Assembly: GCA_016871615.1 (NCBI GenBank) | Contig: VHCX01000021.1 | Coordinates: 1 to 52,445, forward strand | DNA length: 52,445 nucleotides | Direction of reading: 5' to 3' | DNA from: Verrucomicrobiota bacterium | Lineage (GTDB): Bacteria; Verrucomicrobiota; Verrucomicrobiia; Limisphaerales; UBA9464 | Shown here: positions 1 through 9,172 of the stretch, in pieces | Position numbering within the stretch: the stretch's first letter is position 1 | Layout of the letters: each line of letters opens with the position of its first letter | Program-made: the position numbers and the translations under genes | Notes under the pieces: model-generated | What the model saw: only the letters and a program-made list of their open reading frames with translations | The model's database searches: none | Told to the model about the DNA's origin: nothing

Positions 1-156
1 GGCGCTTCCCCGGCCGGTCCCCCGGTCCCGCTGGTGTCCCAGGGCAAAACCGCAGAATCCCGAAGCAAGGAATGGACAGGCGGCCCGGGGTGTCGGTAAA
101 TCCCCTCGTCCCACGTCCCACTTGGCAGTCCACAGAACGAACACACGTACCCCCCT

Positions 157-1737
157 ATGAGCAACGGAAACAACGAGGGCATCGCCCCCAATGCAAAACG
201 GCTGCTGTTTGCAGGCTTCATGGCGATCCTGGCCGCCGGCATCGGCTTCGGAATCCGCGGTGGCATCCTCGCCAACTGGGCGGCCGATTTCGGGTTCACC
301 GCCGCCCAGCTCGGTGAGATCGGCGGCGCCGGGTTCACGGGCTTCTGCTTCGGCATCATCATCGGCGGTGTCGTCGTCGACAAGATCGGCTACGGCAAGC
401 TGGTGGTGGCGGCCTTCCTCTTCCATGTGCTCTCGGCCTTCGTGACCTTCGCGGCGACGAAGGGTCAGGCGCAGACGGCGGCCTACACCTACCTGTATTG
501 GGGCACCTTCATCTTCGCCCTGGCCAACGGCACCCTCGAGGCGGTGGCCAATCCGCTGGTCGCCACGCTGTTCCCGAAGGACCGCACCCATTATCTGAAC
601 ATCCTGCACGCCAGCTGGCCTGCTGGCTTGGTGTTGGGTGGTCTGGTCGGCTGGTTCCTCGGCGAGGGACCCGATGCCATGAGCTGGAAGATCCAGCTGG
701 CCCTGTTCCTCGTCCCGACGGTCCTCTACGGGGTCCTGTTCATGGGCCAGAGCTTCCCGAAGTCCGAAGCCTCGGCCAAGGGCCTGAGCATCGGCGAGAT
801 GCTCAAGGATGTCGGCGTGCTGGGCGCTGCCGTCGCCTGCTACCTGCTGGTGCTGTTCTTCCAGAACGCCCTCCAGCTTTCGCCGGCGGTGTCCTATGTC
901 GCCGGTGCGGTGATCCTCGGGGGCGTCGCCGTGATGACCGGGTTCTCCATCGGGGCCTGGCTGCTCTTCGTGCTCTTCGTCACCCACGCCCTGGTCGGTG
1001 CGGTCGAGTTGGGCACCGACGGGTGGATCCAGAACATCACCGGCAACATCCTCACCCCCAAGGAAGGCAAGATCCTCTTCGTCTACACCTCGATGTTCAT
1101 GTTCGCCCTGCGCTTCTGTGCCCATTTCATCGAGAAGAACCTCAAGATTTCGCCGGTCGGCCTGCTCTTCATCTGCGCGGCGCTCGCCTTCGTCGGGCTC
1201 AACCTCGTCAGCGGCATCACCACCTTCGCCGGGGCCATCCTCGCGCTGTCGGTCTACGCCTTCGGCAAGACCTTCTTCTGGCCGACGATGCTCGCCGTGG
1301 TCAGCGACCGGTTCCCGCGCACCGGTGCCATTGCGATCTCCATCATGGGCGGCATCGGCATGATGTCGGCCGGTCTGCTTGGGTCGGCCGGCCTCGGCTA
1401 CGCTAAGGATCGCTTCGCCGGCGAGGCGCTGCAGAAGAAGGACGCGGCGATCTACGCCGTCTACAAGGCCGAGAAGCCCAGCACCTTCCTGTTCCTCGCC
1501 CCGGCCAACGGTCTGGATGGCACCAAGCTGTCCCTGGCCCAGACCTCCACGAACAAGACCGCCGAACAGAAGGTCGTGGTCGAGGCGAGCATCGAGGGTG
1601 ACCGACAGACCCTCAAGGCCGACGCCTTCATCCCGGCCACCATGGCGGCGATCTACCTGCTGCTCTTCCTCTACTTCAAGGCGATCGGCGGCTACCGGCC
1701 GGTGACCATCGCCGAGGGCGGGGCCGCCAAGGCCTGA
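157..1737 (+). CDS. MFS transporter (probable solute/sugar permease)
   Basis: A 526-residue polytopic inner-membrane protein of the major facilitator superfamily; the substrate cannot be told from sequence. The first hydrophobic segments (about residues 14-60) run into a [12 protein letters not shown] loop, which resembles the MFS loop-2/3 motif G-x-x-x-D-[RK]. About twelve hydrophobic segments follow. A long polar insertion (about residues 425-500) separates the last two membrane segments; this makes it larger than the 400-450 residues usual for MFS. The ATG at 157 was chosen because the membrane domain starts right after it. It appears monocistronic, with a strong hairpin just downstream. 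Confidence 0.85.
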   Translation: MSNGNNEGIAPNAKRLLFAGFMAILAAGIGFGIRGGILANWAADFGFTAAQLGEIGGAGFTGFCFGIIIGGVVVDKIGYGKLVVAAFLFHVLSAFVTFAATKGQAQTAAYTYLYWGTFIFALANGTLEAVANPLVATLFPKDRTHYLNILHASWPAGLVLGGLVGWFLGEGPDAMSWKIQLALFLVPTVLYGVLFMGQSFPKSEASAKGLSIGEMLKDVGVLGAAVACYLLVLFFQNALQLSPAVSYVAGAVILGGVAVMTGFSIGAWLLFVLFVTHALVGAVELGTDGWIQNITGNILTPKEGKILFVYTSMFMFALRFCAHFIEKNLKISPVGLLFICAALAFVGLNLVSGITTFAGAILALSVYAFGKTFFWPTMLAVVSDRFPRTGAIAISIMGGIGMMSAGLLGSAGLGYAKDRFAGEALQKKDAAIYAVYKAEKPSTFLFLAPANGLDGTKLSLAQTSTNKTAEQKVVVEASIEGDRQTLKADAFIPATMAAIYLLLFLYFKAIGGYRPVTIAEGGAAKA

Positions 1738-1743
1738 GGTCCC

Positions 1744-1767
1744 CACGGCGACACGGCGACACGGCGA
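1744..1767. repeat. Three tandem 8-bp repeats (CACGGCGA)
   Basis: CACGGCGA occurs three times head to tail directly after the MFS stop codon and runs into the terminator stem. It is a simple-sequence tract that could vary in copy number by slippage. No function is evident. Confidence 0.7.
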
Positions 1768-1806
1768 CGCGGGCGGTTCCCGGAGACGGGGCCGCCCGCG
1801 TTTCGT
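1768..1806 (+). terminator. Intrinsic terminator of the MFS gene
   Basis: CGCGGGCGG (1768-1776) pairs perfectly with CCGCCCGCG (1792-1800), with a 15-nt loop, followed by TTTCGTT. It lies 31 bp past the stop of the transporter. The U-tract is short, so termination strength is uncertain. Confidence 0.65.
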
Positions 1807-2007
1807 TGAAGGTCCCGGCCTGAGACCGCAAGTGCCGGATCCTCGGGCCTGCTCCCGCCCGGAGCCCGCCTTCGACCCCGGCGCGCCCAGGCGCCGTGCG
1901 CCAGAACTGACGGTTACCCGTTGGTGCCCTCACTCAGGTCCCCCAGAGGTCCCCCAGCCTCCATTCCCCGGGTTGCATCCCGCCCCCGCTCCATCGATCC
2001 TCTCCCC

Positions 2008-2505
2008 ATGTCGCTTCAGGTGAACTTGCGCCTCCTCGAGAAGGGGATCCTCCACCTCGACGGGGACATCCCCGCCTCCGAATTGGCCCCCGAGTTCCAT
2101 GATGAGCTCATGCGGTTGGTCCACCCGGTGGAGTACGACCTGGAGGTCGAGCGGCAGCCCGACGGCCTGCTGGTGACCGGCACCCTCCGCACGCATGTGG
2201 ATTGCGAATGCGCCCGGTGCCTGAAGCCGTTCGTCCTGCCGATCCGGGTGGACGACCTGTCCCGGTTGGCCTTGCTCGAGGCGGTTGACGGCGGGGACGC
2301 CGACGAGGTCCTGCCGGTCGACGGGGATTTTGCGGACTTGACCCCCGTGGTCCGGGAGGACATTTTGCTCGCCCTGCCAACGAATCCGTTGTGCAGTCCT
2401 AACTGCCGTGGGCTCGCGCCGAAGGGCGTGGCCCGCGGATCTCAAGTGAGGGAGCAGGCTGGGCCAAACACGGCGTGGAGTGCCCTCGACAAGCTGAAAC
2501 TGTAA
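2008..2505 (+). CDS. YceD/DUF177 family protein
   Basis: 165 residues. The family (YceD, DUF177) is almost always encoded immediately upstream of rpmF, as here (11-bp gap), and has been linked to 23S rRNA accumulation/ribosome assembly. Seen in the sequence: a central C-x-C-x-x-C (CECARC, about residue 70), an acidic stretch (DGGDADEVLPVDGDFADL) and a late NPLCSPNC pair, all typical of the family. A longer reading frame is open upstream, but the ATG at 2008 gives the normal MSLQVNLRLLEKG-type start. Likely co-transcribed with rpmF. Confidence 0.85.
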   Translation: MSLQVNLRLLEKGILHLDGDIPASELAPEFHDELMRLVHPVEYDLEVERQPDGLLVTGTLRTHVDCECARCLKPFVLPIRVDDLSRLALLEAVDGGDADEVLPVDGDFADLTPVVREDILLALPTNPLCSPNCRGLAPKGVARGSQVREQAGPNTAWSALDKLKL

Positions 2506-2516
2506 CCGAACCGAAC

Positions 2517-2705
2517 ATGGGCGTCCCCAAACGCAAACCGTCGCGCAGCCGCCAACGCATGCGCCGAGCCTACAACAGTGTCCTCACCCTGCCGAAGCTG
2601 GCCTCCTGCACCCAGTGCGGCGCTCCGTCGCTGCCCCACCGGGTCTGCCCCGAGTGTGGTTTCTACAACGGCCGCCAGGTGATCACCGTCGGCGCCGCCG
2701 CCTGA
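2517..2705 (+). CDS. rpmF: 50S ribosomal protein L32
   Basis: 62 residues, normal length for L32. The N-terminus MGVPKRKPSRSRQRMRR is the family signature. Two CxxC-type pairs (CTQCG and CPECG) form the zinc ribbon, so this is the zinc-binding (C+) version. The ATG at 2517 is preferred over an in-frame ATG at 2475, which would lie inside yceD and add non-family residues. It sits in the conserved yceD-rpmF-plsX-fabH order and is followed by a strong hairpin. Confidence 0.96.
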   Translation: MGVPKRKPSRSRQRMRRAYNSVLTLPKLASCTQCGAPSLPHRVCPECGFYNGRQVITVGAAA

Positions 2706-2714
2706 GCTTTCCCC

Positions 2715-2756
2715 ACGCGCCGTGTCCGTTCCCCGACGGACCGGCGCGTTTTGCTT
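2715..2756 (+). terminator. Terminator-like hairpin between rpmF and plsX
   Basis: ACGCGCCG (2715-2722) pairs with CGGCGCGT (2742-2749), and GTCCGT (2724-2729) with ACGGAC (2736-2741). This gives a 14-bp stem with one bulged T and a 6-nt loop. TTTGCTT follows and runs directly into the plsX ATG at 2757. It has the form of an intrinsic terminator or attenuator, but it also occupies the position where a plsX ribosome-binding site would be expected. Confidence 0.65.
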
Positions 2757-3812
2757 ATGCGCCTGGCAGTGGACGTCATGGGCGGCGACCACGGTCCGGA
2801 GGAACTCCTCCAGGGCGTGAAGCTGGGGTTGGCGGCCGAGCCGTCGATCTCCTGCCTGCACGTGGTCGGTCCCCCGGATGAACTGGGTGCCCTGCTTGGG
2901 CGGATCGGTTGCACCGACCCCCGGGTCCGGATCCATCCGGCGTCCGAGGTGCTGACCATGGACGACAAGCCCGTCCAGGGCCTCCGGCGCAAGAAGGACA
3001 GCTCGATCCTCCGGGCGGTCGAACTGGTGCGCGACGGGCTGGCCGACGCGGTCATCTCCTCGGGCAACACCGGGGGCATCGTGGCGGCGGCGACGATCCG
3101 CCTTCGGACGCTCGAGGGCATCGAGCGTCCCACCATCGCCTGCATCATGCCCTCCAAGTCGGGGGCCTGGGTGCTGGTCGACGGCGGGGCCAACCCGGAG
3201 TGCACGCCGGAGAACCTGCTCCAGTTCGGGGTGATGGGATCGGTCTATTCCCGGGCCATGCTGGGCCGGCAGCACCCCCGCGTGGGCGTGCTGAGCAATG
3301 GCAGCGAGGAGTCCAAGGGCACCGACCTGACCCGGGCGGCCGTCGCGCTCATCCGCGTCTCCGGCCTCCACGCCACGGGCTACTGCGAGGGGTATGACCT
3401 GTTCATGGACGGGGTCGATGTGTGCGTCTGCGACGGTTTCGTCGGCAACATCGTGCTCAAGTCGGCCGAGAGCCTCGGCAAGGCCGTCGGCGCCATGCTC
3501 CGCGAGGAGCTCAATGCCAACCCGTGGCGACAGCTCGGCGCGGCCATCGCCCGCGGGGGCTTGCGGAGGATCCGGTCCCGGATGAACCCGGAGGACTACG
3601 GCGGGGCGCCACTCCTGGGCGTCTGCGGGTGCGTGCTCAAGATCCACGGCGGGGCCAAGCGTTCCAATGTCCGCCACGCCATGGGCCAGGCCGTCCGCTA
3701 CGTGGCGGCGGATCTCAACCGTGCGCTGGTGGATGCCATCGCGTCGGCCACCTCGGCCGTGTCCGCCGCCGCCCATGCCGCCGCCCCCGCCCAGCCCCCA
3801 GGATCCCCTTGA
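2757..3812 (+). CDS. plsX: Phosphate acyltransferase PlsX
   Basis: 351 residues. PlsX converts acyl-ACP to acyl-phosphate for phospholipid synthesis and is a peripheral membrane enzyme. The N-terminus MRLAVDVMGGDHGPEE and the internal DAVISSGNTGG segment are diagnostic, and a conserved CDGFVGNIVLKS block is seen near residue 230. The extreme C-terminus is an Ala/Pro-rich tail absent from many homologues. The ATG at 2757 was preferred to a TTG two codons upstream. The stop overlaps the fabH start (TTGA), which suggests translational coupling. Confidence 0.96.
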   Translation: MRLAVDVMGGDHGPEELLQGVKLGLAAEPSISCLHVVGPPDELGALLGRIGCTDPRVRIHPASEVLTMDDKPVQGLRRKKDSSILRAVELVRDGLADAVISSGNTGGIVAAATIRLRTLEGIERPTIACIMPSKSGAWVLVDGGANPECTPENLLQFGVMGSVYSRAMLGRQHPRVGVLSNGSEESKGTDLTRAAVALIRVSGLHATGYCEGYDLFMDGVDVCVCDGFVGNIVLKSAESLGKAVGAMLREELNANPWRQLGAAIARGGLRRIRSRMNPEDYGGAPLLGVCGCVLKIHGGAKRSNVRHAMGQAVRYVAADLNRALVDAIASATSAVSAAAHAAAPAQPPGSP

Positions 3813-4819
3813 ACCACCCCCGAACCCAACGCGCGCCGCTCCGCTCCGCCTCCATCGCAGGACTCGGGTCCTACGTGCCGGCGCGGGTGATGACCAACGC
3901 CGACTTGGAGCGCATGGTGGAGACCTCCGACGAGTGGATCACCACCCGCACGGGCATCCGGGAACGGCGCATCGCCGGGCCGGCCGAGGCGACCTCCGAC
4001 CTCGCCCTCGAGGCGGCCCGCCGGGCGATGGCCGATGCCGGGGTCGCTCCGGAGGACATCGACCTCATCATCGTCGCCACCATCACGCCGGACATGCCGT
4101 TCCCGAGCACCGCCTGCCTCGTGCAGCAGAAGCTGGGCGCGCACCGGGCGGCCGCCTTCGACCTCGAAGCCGCCTGCAGCGGGTTCGTCTACGCCCTGGA
4201 CATCGGTGCGAGGTTCGTCGAGTCCGGGGCCCATGACACGGTGCTGATCATCGGCGCCGAGAAGATGAGCTCGGTGGTCGACTGGACCGACCGCAACACC
4301 TGCGTGCTCTTCGGCGACGGTGCCGGGGCGGCCGTGCTGCGGCATCGGCCCGGCGCGAGGGGCCTGCTCACGGCCACGCTGGGATCCGATGGGTCGAGGG
4401 CCGGCCTGCTGGAGCTGCCCGGCGGGGGCAGCGCCTGCCCGGCGACGGCCGAATCGGTCGCCGGTCGCCGGCATTTCCTGCGCATGGACGGCAAGGAGAC
4501 CTTCAAGAACGCGGTCCAGGCGATGGTGTCCGCCTCCAACGAGGTGCTGCAGCGCTGCGGGGTGTCCATCGGCGAGGTCCGCTGCGTGATTCCGCACCAG
4601 GCCAACCTGCGCATCCTCAGCGCGGTGGGCGAGCGCCTGGGCGCGACCGACGAGCAGGTCTTCGTCAACGTCGACCGCTACGGCAACACCAGTGCGGCCA
4701 GCGTGGGCATCGCCCTCGACGAGGCGGTCCGCGGAGGACGCATCCGGCGGGGCGATCTGGTCCTGCTGGTCGTCTTCGGGGCGGGCCTCACCTGGGGCGC
4801 GGCCCTGGTCGAGTGGTGA
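3809..4819 (+). CDS. fabH: 3-oxoacyl-ACP synthase III (beta-ketoacyl-ACP synthase III)
   Basis: 336 residues. FabH condenses acetyl-CoA with malonyl-ACP to start fatty-acid synthesis. The Cys-His-Asn triad is visible: C123 in LEAACSGF, H263 in IPHQANLR and N293 in YGNTSAAS. The C-terminal GAGLTWGAAL motif is also typical. No ATG fits; the TTG at 3809 overlaps the plsX stop as TTGA and gives a normal-length protein starting MNHPRTQRAPLRS before the SIAGLGSYVP core. It forms a lipid-synthesis unit with plsX. Confidence 0.95.
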   Translation: MNHPRTQRAPLRSASIAGLGSYVPARVMTNADLERMVETSDEWITTRTGIRERRIAGPAEATSDLALEAARRAMADAGVAPEDIDLIIVATITPDMPFPSTACLVQQKLGAHRAAAFDLEAACSGFVYALDIGARFVESGAHDTVLIIGAEKMSSVVDWTDRNTCVLFGDGAGAAVLRHRPGARGLLTATLGSDGSRAGLLELPGGGSACPATAESVAGRRHFLRMDGKETFKNAVQAMVSASNEVLQRCGVSIGEVRCVIPHQANLRILSAVGERLGATDEQVFVNVDRYGNTSAASVGIALDEAVRGGRIRRGDLVLLVVFGAGLTWGAALVEW

Positions 4820-4851
4820 ACCAGGGCCTCCGCCGGGGCGGCCCGATCCCA

Positions 4852-5841
4852 TCAGACCGATCGCATCCGCTGCGTCCGGTTGGCCTCCTCGAGGCGTCGG
4901 CGAAGGGATTCCCTCCGGACCGGATCGGGCTCGAGGCGGTCGAGGTCCCAGGTGTCGGCGAAGACCCGTCCGCGATCCAGGCCCAGGCCGTGTGCGAGGG
5001 CGGCCTCGAGGGTCTCCGGTCGTGGCGGCGCGAACTGCCCGCGTGCCGCCAGCCACTCCAGCGCGCCATTGCCTGCCCGGGTCGGGATCAGCGACACGGT
5101 CTGTGCGCCGCAGTCGAAGGCGAAGTCGATGGACCGGCAGGCCCACTCCAGCGCCTCCGCCTCGTCGAGGAAGGGCGGGCGCACCAGCACGAACACCCTC
5201 AGGTCCATCCCGTGGTTTCGGGTCCATTCCGCCGCCCTTCGGAATCCGCCGAGATCGACGCCCTTGTTCAGGCGCTCCAGCACCCCGGGATGGGCCGTCT
5301 CGAGGCCCAGGGCCAGCTCGAGGGTGGTGCCGGCTCCCAGCGCCTCCCGGAACGGCAGCACGGTCGTGTCGCGGACGAGCCCGGGGTGACACTCGACGAC
5401 GAGGCGCCCGAAGTCCCGTGCCTGCCGGGCGATTCCGGGCAGGTCCTCGCGGGGGATCGCGCGGTGGTCGAAGAACGATCCGGCATTGTAGAGCTTGAGC
5501 CACCGCGGCGGCTCCGACGCTCGCAACCGGTCCTCCTCGCGGGCGATGCGGACCTGCGCCGGCACGGCTCCCAAAGGCACGGTCTCTTCGAGGGTGTGTC
5601 GCCACAGGTCGCACATCAGGCACCGCCATGGACACTCCCGGTTGGTGAGGAACACCGTGAGGATCCGGGCCTGGCCGCCCAACGGATCGGGTTCCGTCTC
5701 CCGCAGCCAGTGCGACGGACGCCACGGGTCGAGCCCGACGGTCCGGTCGATGCCCGTGCGGCGGGCGAGGATCCAGGCGTCGCGTCCGGCCCGGGTATCA
5801 GGGTAGGGGTCGGTTTCCGATGGCGCCGGCTCAGGGTTCAA
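4852..5841 (-). CDS. Radical SAM protein, Elp3/RaSEA-like
   Basis: About 329 residues from a TTG start at 5841; the frame is open further upstream, so the start is uncertain. C70, C74 and C77 form the CxxxCxxC of radical SAM enzymes (ECPWRCLMCDLW), which binds a 4Fe-4S cluster and S-adenosylmethionine. A later LGLETAHPGVLERLNKG block is typical of the Elp3/NifB/MiaB superfamily. The context FLTNRECPWRC resembles the subfamily that includes archaeosine synthase RaSEA and its uncharacterised bacterial relatives. The substrate is unknown. It is divergent from gspE across about 115 bp and convergent with fabH. Confidence 0.75.
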   Translation of the reverse strand: MNPEPAPSETDPYPDTRAGRDAWILARRTGIDRTVGLDPWRPSHWLRETEPDPLGGQARILTVFLTNRECPWRCLMCDLWRHTLEETVPLGAVPAQVRIAREEDRLRASEPPRWLKLYNAGSFFDHRAIPREDLPGIARQARDFGRLVVECHPGLVRDTTVLPFREALGAGTTLELALGLETAHPGVLERLNKGVDLGGFRRAAEWTRNHGMDLRVFVLVRPPFLDEAEALEWACRSIDFAFDCGAQTVSLIPTRAGNGALEWLAARGQFAPPRPETLEAALAHGLGLDRGRVFADTWDLDRLEPDPVRRESLRRRLEEANRTQRMRSV

Positions 5842-5957
5842 TCGGCGGGCATCAAAGCCGGCCGAGGCCCCCGGAGGAAGGGCTTTCCGGTCCGGGCGGC
5901 CCGGAAGTTCGGCCGCAACTTTTCCGTCCGGTCGCTGTTGCAGGAGGGTCGTTTCGC

Positions 5958-7703
5958 ATGTCGTACACGCCGCTGAAATCCGTCCTCCACCAGGCGGGGC
6001 TCCTGACGCCCGCCCAGTTCGACCAGTGGTCGGAGGCCTGGCGGCGTTCGGTCGAGGGGGGCGGCACCGAGCCCCGGCTGGCATTCTTCGCCCGTGAATC
6101 CGGGCTCACCGAAGAGGCCTTCCTCCAGAGACTGGCCTCCGCCCTGTCCCTCGAGCACGTCGACCTTCCCAAGCTCAGCATCGCCGCCGAGGTGCGCAAG
6201 CGCATCAGCACCAAGGTCGCCTTCCAGTTCTCGATCATCCCCTTCACCGACGAGGGCGGCCTGTTGGCCGTCGCCGTGGCCGACCCGTTCGACGCGGCGA
6301 TGCTGGCCAGCGTGCAGTTCGACGTCGTCGGACCGGTCCGCTACGCCCTGGCTCCCAGGGCCGAGATCGAGAAGGCCCTCAAGAAGTACTACGGCGTCGG
6401 TGCCGAGACCCTCGACGAGATGGCCGAGGAGGACGACGCCATCGAGCTTGAGATCGACGGCGGGCGCGAGATCACCGGCGACGACCAGGACGCCAGCGTC
6501 ATCAAGTTCGTCAACCAGGTCATCTGGGAGGCCTTCAAGGACCGCGCCACTGACATCCATTTCGAGCCCTCCGAGGACGAGCTGCGCATCCGCTACCGCA
6601 TCGACGGCATCCTGCACCAGACGCCCCTGCCGCCGCAGATCAAGCGCTACCAGGCGGCGTTGATCTCGCGCATCAAGGTGATGGCCGGCATGAACATCGC
6701 CGAGAAGCGCCTGCCGCAGGACGGCCGCATCAACGTGCGCATCAAGGGCGAGGAGATCGACATCCGCGTGTCGACCGTGCCCACGGTGTGGGGCGAGTCG
6801 GTGTCGCTGCGCCTGCTGCTGCGCGGCAAGATCTTCTTCAGCCTCGAGAAGCTGGGCTTCGCGCCGCACGAGGACGCGTTGATCCGCGAGCTCATCGTCA
6901 AGCCGCACGGCATCATCTTGGTGACCGGGCCCACCGGTTCGGGCAAGTCCACATCCCTCTACGCGTTCCTCTCGACCATCAATTCGGTCACCAAGCGCAT
7001 CATCACCATCGAGGAACCGGTCGAGTACGAGCTCAAGGGCATCAACCAGATCCCCGTGCGTTCCGACATCGGCCTGACCTTCGCCATGGGCCTGCGGCAC
7101 ATCCTCCGGCAAGACCCGAACGTGGTCATGGTCGGCGAGATCCGCGATACCGAGACGGCCGAGATCGCCATCCGGGCCTCGCTGACGGGTCACCTGGTCT
7201 TCAGCACCCTGCACACCAACGACGCGGCCAGCGCCTTCACCCGCCTGATCGACATGGGCATCGAGCCGTTCCTGGTCGCCTCGTCGGTCGAGGCCATCAT
7301 GGCCCAGCGCCTGGTGCGCACCATCTGCCCGAGCTGCTCCAGGCCCCAGAAGATCGACCGCGACTACCTCATCAAGGCCGGGTTTCCCGAGGACGAGATC
7401 GATTCCACGGTCTTCCGCAAGGGTGTCGGCTGCGAGGCCTGCCGCCAGTTGGGCTATCAGGGCCGCACGGGCATCCACGAGTTGCTGGTGGTCACCGAGG
7501 CCATCCGTCCGCTGGTGATGAACCGGGCCTCGGCGGCCACCCTCGGTGAGGTGGCCCGACGGCAGGGCATGCGCACCCTGCGGCAAGACGGCTGGGTGAA
7601 GGTCAAGGCGGGCGTCACCACCGTGGAGGAGGTCCTGCGCGTGACGCAGACCGAGGAGCACGTCAAGAGCCTCGCCGGCGACTCCGGAGGGCTGGGCGGA
7701 TGA
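5958..7703 (+). CDS. gspE: Type II secretion / type IV pilus assembly ATPase (GspE/PilB family)
   Basis: 581 residues. A cytoplasmic hexameric ATPase that powers pseudopilus or pilus assembly. It has an N-terminal MshEN-type domain (about residues 1-150) and Walker A GPTGSGKST (starting about residue 324). An Asp box (EEPVEY), Walker B region (VMVGEIRDTETAEIA) and His box (STLHTNDA) follow. A tetracysteine zinc motif CPSC...CEAC (about 457-495) is present, as in GspE/PilB but not PilT. The ATG at 5958 follows a good AGGAGGG ribosome site. Its stop overlaps the next start (ATGA). First gene of a four-gene secretion operon. Confidence 0.94.
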   Translation: MSYTPLKSVLHQAGLLTPAQFDQWSEAWRRSVEGGGTEPRLAFFARESGLTEEAFLQRLASALSLEHVDLPKLSIAAEVRKRISTKVAFQFSIIPFTDEGGLLAVAVADPFDAAMLASVQFDVVGPVRYALAPRAEIEKALKKYYGVGAETLDEMAEEDDAIELEIDGGREITGDDQDASVIKFVNQVIWEAFKDRATDIHFEPSEDELRIRYRIDGILHQTPLPPQIKRYQAALISRIKVMAGMNIAEKRLPQDGRINVRIKGEEIDIRVSTVPTVWGESVSLRLLLRGKIFFSLEKLGFAPHEDALIRELIVKPHGIILVTGPTGSGKSTSLYAFLSTINSVTKRIITIEEPVEYELKGINQIPVRSDIGLTFAMGLRHILRQDPNVVMVGEIRDTETAEIAIRASLTGHLVFSTLHTNDAASAFTRLIDMGIEPFLVASSVEAIMAQRLVRTICPSCSRPQKIDRDYLIKAGFPEDEIDSTVFRKGVGCEACRQLGYQGRTGIHELLVVTEAIRPLVMNRASAATLGEVARRQGMRTLRQDGWVKVKAGVTTVEEVLRVTQTEEHVKSLAGDSGGLGG

Positions 7704-9172
7704 GCATGGCCCCCACCACACCGCACGCCTGCAACGTGCTGTCGGTCGACGGGGACACCCGGCGGCTGCACCACTTTTCCGTCGGCAAGTCGGGCGTCAC
7801 CCCCGCCGGCGGTTTAGAGGCCGGAACCGGCAAGCCGTTGCCGGCCAACCTCGTGGCGCGCGACTGGCGCCTGCTGGTGCGCTCCCGGCTCGACGTCGCC
7901 TGGATGCCCCCCGAGGCGGTGTTTCTCCGGGCCGTGCCGTTGCCGGCCTGCGCTCCGGAGGAGCTGGCCGGCATGATCGAGTTCCAGCTCGAGAAGCTCT
8001 CGCCGATGCCCCCGGCCCAGGTCGTCTGGACGGTCGAGAGCGTGCCTCACCCCGGCACGTCCTCCGCGAACCCGTCTTCCGCAAACCCGTCCTCCCAACA
8101 TACGGCCGTCGTGACGATCGTCGCACGCAGTGTCGTGGAGGCCTTTGTCGACTCGCTCGAACAGGGGGGCTATCAGGCCGACCGCATCGAGTTGCCGGGG
8201 TTGCGTCGGCTGCTGGTGCGACCGGTCTCCGGCGACAGCCTGCGGGTGGTGCTGGAAGGGCCGGCCGACGGCCGCGTCGCCCTCATCGGGTGGTGGGTGT
8301 CGGGCGTCCTCCGGGAAGTCTCCCGGATCCGGCTGCCCGCCGAGGGGGCGGCCGACCACCTGACGGCCCATCTGCACGGGACGGCCTGGGCCGCCGAGAT
8401 GGACGGCTGGCTGTCGGGCATTCCCGCAGTGACCCTGGTGGTCGAGGGTGCGGCCTCCGGCGCCGCGTCCGGACCCGCCGTAGGGTCCGCGGCATCTCCA
8501 GGGCTGGACGCGCGGACCGTCGCCCTCCGGGAGGCCCTCCGCGACTGGTCGAACCGGACCGTCGAGGTCGAGACGTCCGCCCCCGAGCCGGAGTTGGCCC
8601 GCCTGACGGCCGAGCACGCCTTGCGGCCGGTGACCGCCTCGCTCATCCCCGATGAGGTCCGCCAGCGCCAGCGGCGTCTGTATGTCGATTCGCTCTGGGT
8701 GAAGGGCCTGACCGCGCTGGCCATGACCTATCTGGCCGGGGTGCTCGTCTACCTGGCGGTGCTCACCTTCCGACAGTCGTCGGTCGACACCCTGCGCGAC
8801 GAGACCCGGGCGATGGCCCTGCAGTACACCAACACCCTCCAGATCAAGGCCCGCGTGAAGGTGCTGCAGGAGCAGTTCGCCCTGCGTTTCGCCGCCCTCG
8901 ACTGCTGGAACGCCGTGGTCGAGAAGCTGCCCGAGGCGCTCACCCTGGTTCAGTTCGATTTCAAGAACGGCCGCACCCTGGTCATCAACGGCAACGCCTC
9001 CGAGGCCGACCGGGGCGAGGTCACGCGCTTCAACGACCTGTTGCGGGCCGCAACCCTCGAGGGCAAGCCGCTCTTCTCCGAGGTCAAACCCGCGACCATG
9101 TCGCCGCGCGGCACCCTCCTGTCCTGGACCTTCGAGGCCGAGCTGCGGCGTGAGGAAGGAGCCGTGCCATGA
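7700..9172 (+). CDS. PilM-PilN fusion-like secretion protein (GspL-like)
   Basis: 490 residues, overlapping gspE by 4 bp. The N-terminal half (about residues 1-300) resembles the actin-like PilM/cytoplasmic GspL fold, including a PPEAVFLRAVPLP...FQLEKLSPMPPAQV block typical of HofM/PilM families. A single membrane segment (about residues 333-353, LTALAMTYLAGVLVYLAVL) follows, then a periplasmic coiled-coil/ferredoxin-like PilN domain. One polypeptide therefore seems to supply both platform functions and would link the ATPase to the inner-membrane ring. The assignment rests on layout and operon position more than on sequence signature. Confidence 0.75.
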   Translation: MSMAPTTPHACNVLSVDGDTRRLHHFSVGKSGVTPAGGLEAGTGKPLPANLVARDWRLLVRSRLDVAWMPPEAVFLRAVPLPACAPEELAGMIEFQLEKLSPMPPAQVVWTVESVPHPGTSSANPSSANPSSQHTAVVTIVARSVVEAFVDSLEQGGYQADRIELPGLRRLLVRPVSGDSLRVVLEGPADGRVALIGWWVSGVLREVSRIRLPAEGAADHLTAHLHGTAWAAEMDGWLSGIPAVTLVVEGAASGAASGPAVGSAASPGLDARTVALREALRDWSNRTVEVETSAPEPELARLTAEHALRPVTASLIPDEVRQRQRRLYVDSLWVKGLTALAMTYLAGVLVYLAVLTFRQSSVDTLRDETRAMALQYTNTLQIKARVKVLQEQFALRFAALDCWNAVVEKLPEALTLVQFDFKNGRTLVINGNASEADRGEVTRFNDLLRAATLEGKPLFSEVKPATMSPRGTLLSWTFEAELRREEGAVP

